From contig JAATVT010000180.1 of the NCBI GenBank assembly GCA_014523685.1, forward strand, positions 1 through 8,095: a stretch of DNA of 8,095 nucleotides, read 5' to 3'. The notes under the pieces were generated by a model. It searched no databases. It was not told the DNA's origin and saw only the letters and a list, made by a program, of their open reading frames with translations. Origin of the DNA: Nitrososphaerales archaeon TH5893. Its GTDB lineage: Archaea > Thermoproteota > Nitrososphaeria > Nitrososphaerales > Nitrososphaeraceae. Below are positions 5,052 to 8,095 of the stretch, piece after piece (the stretch's first letter is position 1; each line of letters opens with the position of its first letter). Position numbers and translations under genes: made by a program.

Positions 5052-5171
5052 TTAACCTATTGATTCGCCGAGAATGATATCGTTTCCGCATTTCTTACAA
5101 TGTATAAGGGACAATGGGATGAATGTCCCGATTCCACTATAAGATTTTTGTCCTTTACTAACTTCAATCAT
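5052..5171 (-). CDS. CxxC micro-protein, 39 residues
   Basis: This frame runs from ATG 5171 to TAA at 5052-5054. It encodes 39 residues beginning MIEVSKGQKSYSGIGTFIPL and ending with a half zinc-ribbon, CKKCGNDIILGESIG (Cys25, Cys28). An in-frame TAG lies six codons upstream (5187-5189), so this is the only ATG. A TATA-like CTTAAAAAG at 5197-5205 is 26-30 bases before it. The C-x2-C-G-x2-I pattern is typical of zinc ribbons. With only one pair, metal binding would need a dimer or a partner. A perfect 10-base inverted repeat lies further upstream (5228-5257). No family name is claimed. Confidence 0.5.
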   Translation of the reverse strand: MIEVSKGQKSYSGIGTFIPLSLIHCKKCGNDIILGESIG

Positions 5172-5569
5172 TCTATGAATCCGTGACTACACCTACTTTT
5201 TAAGTTCTCCCATTAGCTAGTTATCCCATTAACAAAGGTATGATTAACTTTGTTAATTTCAGAGTTGATCATTAATGTGGGGCCGCGGGAGACTCAATGG
5301 AAGGATGGCTTGAGAACATTTACGCTGAGTTTCTCCTGGGTTTAAGGTCTGGCATATTGGCTGGTTAGGTTATAAAATAGTAGTAAATATAGTATTTAGA
5401 AGTATTTCATGACGAAACCATGTTCCTGCCGTCTATCGATTGACAATTCAAACGAGAGTCTAGAACCTAATTTTTTTAGTAATAGAATTATCAATTAGGG
5501 TGTAACAGAGTAACTCTTTTCCGAGTTATCGCTTGCTGGATCAAGATGATCGCAGGAGACGTCTCTAAT
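5172..5569. other. Intergenic region, no firm gene
   Basis: This stretch has no gene that I can support. It holds the inverted repeat at 5228-5257, a short hairpin (TAACTC 5511-5516 with GAGTTA 5523-5528, six-base loop) and a T7 run at 5471-5477. A 29-codon ATG frame at 5409-5498 has a TATA-like TATAAAAT at about 5371-5378, but it runs through the T7 tract and lacks recognisable features beyond a CSC triplet. It sits downstream of the decayed response regulator and may hold more decayed sequence. Confidence 0.45.
5228..5257. repeat. Perfect 10-base inverted repeat
   Basis: ATTAACAAAG (5228-5237) and CTTTGTTAAT (5248-5257) are exact inverted copies with a 10-base spacer. This could be an operator for the micro-gene at 5052-5171, 57-86 bases before its start, or a hairpin in RNA. 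In AT-rich DNA such a repeat is uncommon but not impossible by chance. Confidence 0.6.
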
Positions 5570-5878
5570 TCATAAATCCATTATTAGGTTAGATATTGTA
5601 TTCAATATTTGTTTGGTCGAAGCGGGCTTACGAAGCAATCCATTTATTTTTGGCTTAGGAAGAACTTTAGCTAAATCCTTATCATCAATCTCGAATGCTG
5701 TCATAAGCAAGATCTTGACTTTTGGGTCTATCTTCCTAGCCTCTCTCACAAATTCAAACCCATTCATAGTAGGCATCCTAATATCAGATACTATAAGGGA
5801 ATAATCCTTGTGATTTATTCTAAAGTGTTCTAATGCCAATAATGGATCTGTAAATGCAAAAACATTCTTGAAAACATT
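5570..5878 (-). pseudogene. Response-regulator receiver remnant
   Basis: The frame is open for about 102 codons from a TGA at 5879-5881 and has no ATG near its front. The only start-like codon near the front is a TTG at 5839. It reads FTDPLLALEHF, then LIVSDIRMPTMNGFEF with the phosphoacceptor Asp, LLMTAFE with the conserved Thr, and LLRKPAS with the conserved Lys. This is the receiver fold from about its second strand to the end. The first strand and the acidic pair (normally like ILIVDDE) that bind magnesium are missing. It therefore cannot work as a phospho-receiver and is best read as decayed. It is joined directly, out of frame, to the sensor fragment upstream. Confidence 0.75.
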
Positions 5879-6150
5879 TCATAGTATGAAAGAATCAAAA
5901 CGATCTCATTATTATCTTCCAATTGTATTTTTGTATAATGCGAATATCTTCCCCTTAATGTCATCAGATCAGGATATACCATAAGACAATGAGTTCCTGG
6001 TGGTGATTCCTTGAACGAACCTAATCCCTCATTTACTCGTCCAAGAATGCTTTTTGGTTTATTCCTGAATGACATAGGTGGTATGATGTTTCTTGGCCAG
6101 TATTCGATATAATACCTTCCTTGACGAAGTTTTGGACTTGGCAAATTCAT
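5830..6150 (-). pseudogene. Truncated MEDS-domain sensor protein
   Basis: The frame starts at ATG 6150. After a basic, Pro-rich lead, the segment GTHCLMVYPDLMTLRGRYSH then KIQLEDNNEIVLILSYYE (about residues 52-90) resembles the MEDS domain seen in many thaumarchaeal sensory proteins, a ligand- or redox-sensing module. Similarity stops at YYE (about 5878-5880). The remaining 15 or so residues are out-of-frame translation of the adjoining receiver gene. A deletion therefore appears to have removed the rest of the sensor and the first part of the regulator. Its promoter still looks intact (6171-6180), so it may still be transcribed. A functional short protein cannot be excluded. Confidence 0.6.
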
Positions 6151-6170
6151 GGACGGAAAAAATCCTTCGT

Positions 6171-6180
6171 TAAATAAAAA
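6171..6180 (-). promoter_or_regulatory. TATA box of the MEDS fragment
   Basis: On the minus strand this reads TTTTTATTTA, centred about 25 bases before ATG 6150. It diverges from the promoter of the gene at 6259. Confidence 0.5.
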
Positions 6181-6227
6181 CCCGCAATTATGTGTACTTG
6201 TTGTCTATTGTATATTGTCAGTGATAC

Positions 6228-6237
6228 TTATTTATGA
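6228..6237 (+). promoter_or_regulatory. TATA box of the YetF-like gene
   Basis: TTATTTATGA lies about 26 bases before ATG 6259. The same 10 bases recur at 6246-6255, just before the start codon, giving an 18-base direct repeat whose second copy spans the predicted transcription start. Confidence 0.45.
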
Positions 6238-6258
6238 ACCAAATATTATTTATGAGCA

Positions 6259-6771
6259 ATGGATATTTTGTTATCACTTTCAGAATATTTAGACACTGCA
6301 CTCAATTTTGAACCTGCCTTGATACTGTCTATTGTTCTAAGAACCCTCATCATAACAGGAATTCTTCTTATTGTTATCAAATGGCTTGGGAGCAAAGGGA
6401 TTGGACAACTGACGACTTATCAACTAATAATAATATTAAGCCTTGGAAATATTGTTGGTGAGCCTATGATCAATAGTGACACATCGATAGTAACAATGAT
6501 TACAGCAGTCATCATAATTATTACTGTATTTAAGTTATTGGATTACGTAACTGCCAAAAATAAAAAAATAGAGAAAATAATTAACCCAAATGTTATTCCA
6601 ATAGTTAAAGATGGAAACATAGATAAAGAGGGATTGAAAAAAGCAAGAATCGGAATAAAAGAATTTGAATCCTATATGAGATCAGCTGGAATAAGAGATG
6701 TCTCTGAAATTGAAGAATCAAACTTAGAAATAAATGGTCAGGTTAGTTTTATCAAAAAAGATCGAAGGTAA
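6259..6771 (+). CDS. YetF/DUF421 family membrane protein
   Basis: This is a 170-residue membrane protein of unknown biochemical role. Three helices are visible at about 20-42, 52-70 and 77-97. The stretch between the first two, WLGSKGIGQLTTYQLIIIL, matches the family's GKREIGQLTPFDLVVLL-like signature. It is followed by LGNIVGEPMI, again typical. The soluble end (105-170) has VIPIVKDGNIDKEGLKKARI and YMRSAGIRDVSEIEESNLE, which match the family's KDGK..LKK.RI and LR..GI.D.S.VE.A.LE pattern. The length is at the short end of the family. The ATG is bounded by an in-frame TGA two codons upstream and has a TATA box at leaderless distance. In bacteria, relatives are linked to envelope or spore stress; here the role is unknown. 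Confidence 0.88.
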   Translation: MDILLSLSEYLDTALNFEPALILSIVLRTLIITGILLIVIKWLGSKGIGQLTTYQLIIILSLGNIVGEPMINSDTSIVTMITAVIIIITVFKLLDYVTAKNKKIEKIINPNVIPIVKDGNIDKEGLKKARIGIKEFESYMRSAGIRDVSEIEESNLEINGQVSFIKKDRR

Positions 6772-7054
6772 AAACTATTGAATTACTAATCTATTATATG
6801 CGCATGTGCTCATAAATATCAATGATAAGGAATTATTATTTCGTGGTTGAAAGTAGATCATTCAAGATAATAATAATGATACTGACATACCTGGAGTAGA
6901 GGATGGAGGAGAATTCTTTGGATAGGGAAGGAGAACGAGATTAAATGCAACACCCAGGAATCGAGCTATAATTTTGCTCATGTGTTCTGGAGGGTTAAGG
7001 GCAACAGATGAGTTGTTGGTAAATAAGAAAAGCAGTATAAAAAAATGAGTATAT
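6772..7054. other. Intergenic region, no firm gene
   Basis: I see no supported gene. On the plus strand a short open stretch without ATG ends at 6930 with the residues NDTDIPGVEDGGEFFG. It has the look of a protein tail, but nothing in front of it can be joined convincingly. A 39-codon minus-strand frame at 6862-6981 has a hydrophobic front but no other support. Confidence 0.4.
7039..7045 (-). terminator. T7 terminator of the 47-residue gene
   Basis: On the minus strand seven T follow the stop at 7055 by about 10 bases, the same layout as behind the genes at 3841 and 7401. Confidence 0.55.
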
Positions 7055-7198
7055 TTAGGTCAAAGCATCTCTTACTTTAACCTTCGCCTTGTTTACTGTT
7101 TCTGAGCTAGGTTTGCCTTTAGCGTGGTCTTCTGAAGTCTTCATTTTTGCTTCAACATCTTGACTCACATCTTTTACCTTTTTTACTGGGTCTGTCAT
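7055..7198 (-). CDS. Small charged protein, 47 residues
   Basis: The frame runs from ATG 7198 to TAA at 7055-7057. The peptide starts MTDPVKKVKDVSQDVEAKMK and continues with alternating Lys, Glu, Asp, Ser and Thr. It has no Cys, aromatic or strongly hydrophobic segment, so it is probably a soluble helix or disordered. The family is not recognised. Evidence that it is real: a TATA-like element at exactly leaderless distance, inside a 38-base promoter that is almost identical to the one before the secreted protein at 7401-7892; a T7 terminator 10 bases after the stop; and codon use like the neighbours. The shared promoter suggests both proteins are made under the same conditions. Confidence 0.7.
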   Translation of the reverse strand: MTDPVKKVKDVSQDVEAKMKTSEDHAKGKPSSETVNKAKVKVRDALT

Positions 7199-7205
7199 AT
7201 CTATA

Positions 7206-7243
7206 ATATGGTTTACATTGCTTAAATGGCTTGTAAACCTGAA
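7206..7243 (-). promoter_or_regulatory. Duplicated promoter, copy 1
   Basis: These 38 bases differ from 7907-7945 by one substitution and one 1-base gap. On the minus strand they carry TTTAAG (TATA-like), about 26 bases before ATG 7198. An inverted repeat encloses it: GGTTTACA (7210-7217) and TGTAAACC (7232-7239), perfect 8-base arms with a 14-base spacer, which could be a regulator site laid across the TATA box. Confidence 0.75.
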
Positions 7244-7378
7244 GGCTCCCGAAAGTATAATCGCATACAGTAAACTTTCTCTCCGAAATGAGCACCTGCT
7301 GGGCTAGACAGAGGCTATTTTTCTTCAATGAAAGTTATCCTACTAAGTAAGAAAAAATAGAGCAGGCAAAACATAAGG

Positions 7379-7385
7379 AAAAAAA
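7379..7385 (-). terminator. T7 terminator of the secreted RskA-like gene
   Basis: On the minus strand seven T lie about 15 bases after the stop at 7401. A T6 run follows at 7352-7357. Confidence 0.5.
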
Positions 7386-7400
7386 GGAGCTAAAGGATAC

Positions 7401-7892
7401 TCAACGCCCGAATGGAGTTTTAAGTTCAAAACCTGCTATGGAATCTGCAGCATTCGGGTCGACATCTTCAGCTGGCTCTTCCGTTACTTCAAAGCTATTG
7501 TATGTATATGGATTGACCATGTATTGACTAAAGTCTAGTGTACCATTTCTAAACTGGCCTAAACTTAGTTTGTAACCTGATACTTCGTCAACAAGCCAAC
7601 CTTCAAATACATTTCCCTCATTTGGTGCGGAATTTAGATCAGCACTTACGTTGGTTCGGCGTCCACTTGAATCGATGGTAATGGTACCCATATTTTCCCC
7701 TCCAAAAGGATTACCACCAGCAGGTGCCGTAATATCACCAGACATTTCCTGCGCATCTGCCATTTGATTTGTTTGAAAAACAATTGACATTGCTAGTATA
7801 CTTGTAGTAGTTATTGATCCGGCCAGCAATATTGTTGCTATGGTAGTTGAGATCAAATCTTTCTTTTTTACCTTCATCCACATCTTCTTCAT
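7401..7892 (-). CDS. Secreted protein with RskA-like domain
   Basis: This is a 163-residue protein. Residues 1-11 are basic, 12-38 are hydrophobic, and ADA at 45-47 is a likely signal peptidase site, so the protein is secreted or held by an N-terminal anchor. The mature domain (about 65-157) has APNEGNVFEGWLVDEVSGYK, LSLGQFRNGTLDFSQ, SFEVTEEPAEDVDPN and SIAGFEL. This order matches the extracellular C-terminal domain of anti-sigma-K factor RskA (a YQLWLVD-like strand, then SLG, then VTxEP). Archaea have no sigma factors, and the cytoplasmic anti-sigma part is absent. The domain is therefore probably used as an extracellular or pseudoperiplasmic binding module of unknown ligand. Asn81 and Asn116 are in N-x-S/T sequons. 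Its promoter is a near copy of that of the 47-residue gene, 202 bases downstream. Confidence 0.8.
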   Translation of the reverse strand: MKKMWMKVKKKDLISTTIATILLAGSITTTSILAMSIVFQTNQMADAQEMSGDITAPAGGNPFGGENMGTITIDSSGRRTNVSADLNSAPNEGNVFEGWLVDEVSGYKLSLGQFRNGTLDFSQYMVNPYTYNSFEVTEEPAEDVDPNAADSIAGFELKTPFGR

Positions 7893-7906
7893 TTTTACAA
7901 TTAATG

Positions 7907-7945
7907 ATATGGTTTACATTGCTTAAATGGCTTGCAAAACCTGAA
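7907..7945 (-). promoter_or_regulatory. Duplicated promoter, copy 2
   Basis: This near copy of 7206-7243 lies 15 bases before ATG 7892, against 8 bases for copy 1. The TATA-like TTTAAG predicts a start about 5 bases before the ATG, so a very short leader. The inverted repeat is imperfect here: GGTTTACA (7911-7918) against TGCAAAACC (7933-7941). Confidence 0.75.
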
Positions 7946-8095
7946 ATGACAAGACTTAAAGCAGACCTTAAGGCCCTCATTAATATATAGTGTTTAGAAA
8001 TAAAAAAAATAACAGTATCTTATATCTAAGCTTTTATGATCCAAAATATATCACAACTCCACAAGAAAATTCGTTAAAACTGTCGTGTAATTCAT

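Noticed and set aside
5409..5498. 29-codon plus-strand ORF with a CSC triplet
   Set aside because: It has a TATA-like sequence upstream but crosses a T7 tract; weak and unsupported as a gene.
8..6222. 12-base exact match TATATTGTCAGT at 8-19 and 6211-6222
   Set aside because: A 12-base match between two places in an AT-rich 8 kb window is expected by chance, and the flanks do not extend it.

Overview
The window looks like part of a chromosome from an ammonia-oxidising archaeon of the class Nitrososphaeria, closest in style to Nitrososphaera or Nitrosocosmicus. The grounds are AT-rich sequence with heavy AGA and ATA codon use, archaeal TATA-like boxes placed about 24-28 bases before start codons (leaderless mRNAs), short T-tract terminators, and gene types common in soil thaumarchaea: a MEDS-type sensor fragment, many small zinc-ribbon proteins, and secreted Asn/Gln/Thr-rich proteins. 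No rRNA, tRNA, CRISPR array, transposase or integrase is visible. The taxonomic call is inference from style, not from a marker gene.

Layout. 1-358: mostly non-coding, with one copy of a ~43-base dispersed repeat just before the first gene. 359-2033: three plus-strand genes of unknown or loosely assigned function (a phasin-like helical protein, an orphan beta-rich protein, and a small Gln-rich protein). 2115-2504: an Hsp20 chaperone on the minus strand. Its promoter is probably shared with a plus-strand micro-ORF, which is followed by a 51-residue membrane protein. 2898-3110: a small zinc-ribbon gene broken by an in-frame stop. 3243-3651: a zinc-ribbon protein whose leaderless promoter carries three operator-like elements spaced exactly 29 bases apart. 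3841-4774: two secreted proteins, one Cys-rich and one densely glycosylatable with 11-residue repeats. Between them on the minus strand lies a 41-residue CxxC micro-gene.

4775-5569: gene-poor. It holds the second copy of the dispersed repeat, a 39-residue CxxC micro-gene and a perfect 10-base inverted repeat. 5570-6150: a decayed pair in which a deletion has joined the front of a MEDS-domain sensor out of frame to a response-regulator receiver that has lost its first strand. 6259-6771: a YetF/DUF421 membrane protein, divergent from that remnant. 7055-7892: two minus-strand genes (a 47-residue charged protein and a secreted protein with an RskA-like domain) that carry almost identical promoters.

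How it fits together. The region reads as an accessory, stress- or envelope-related stretch (chaperone, possible granule protein, secreted matrix-like proteins, decayed signalling genes) made of mostly single-gene transcription units. Nothing here defines a complete pathway. The strongest undescribed signals are regulatory: the phased operator array before the gene at 3322, the duplicated promoter that seems to co-regulate two genes near 7.2 and 7.9 kb, and the repeat at 266 and 4934.
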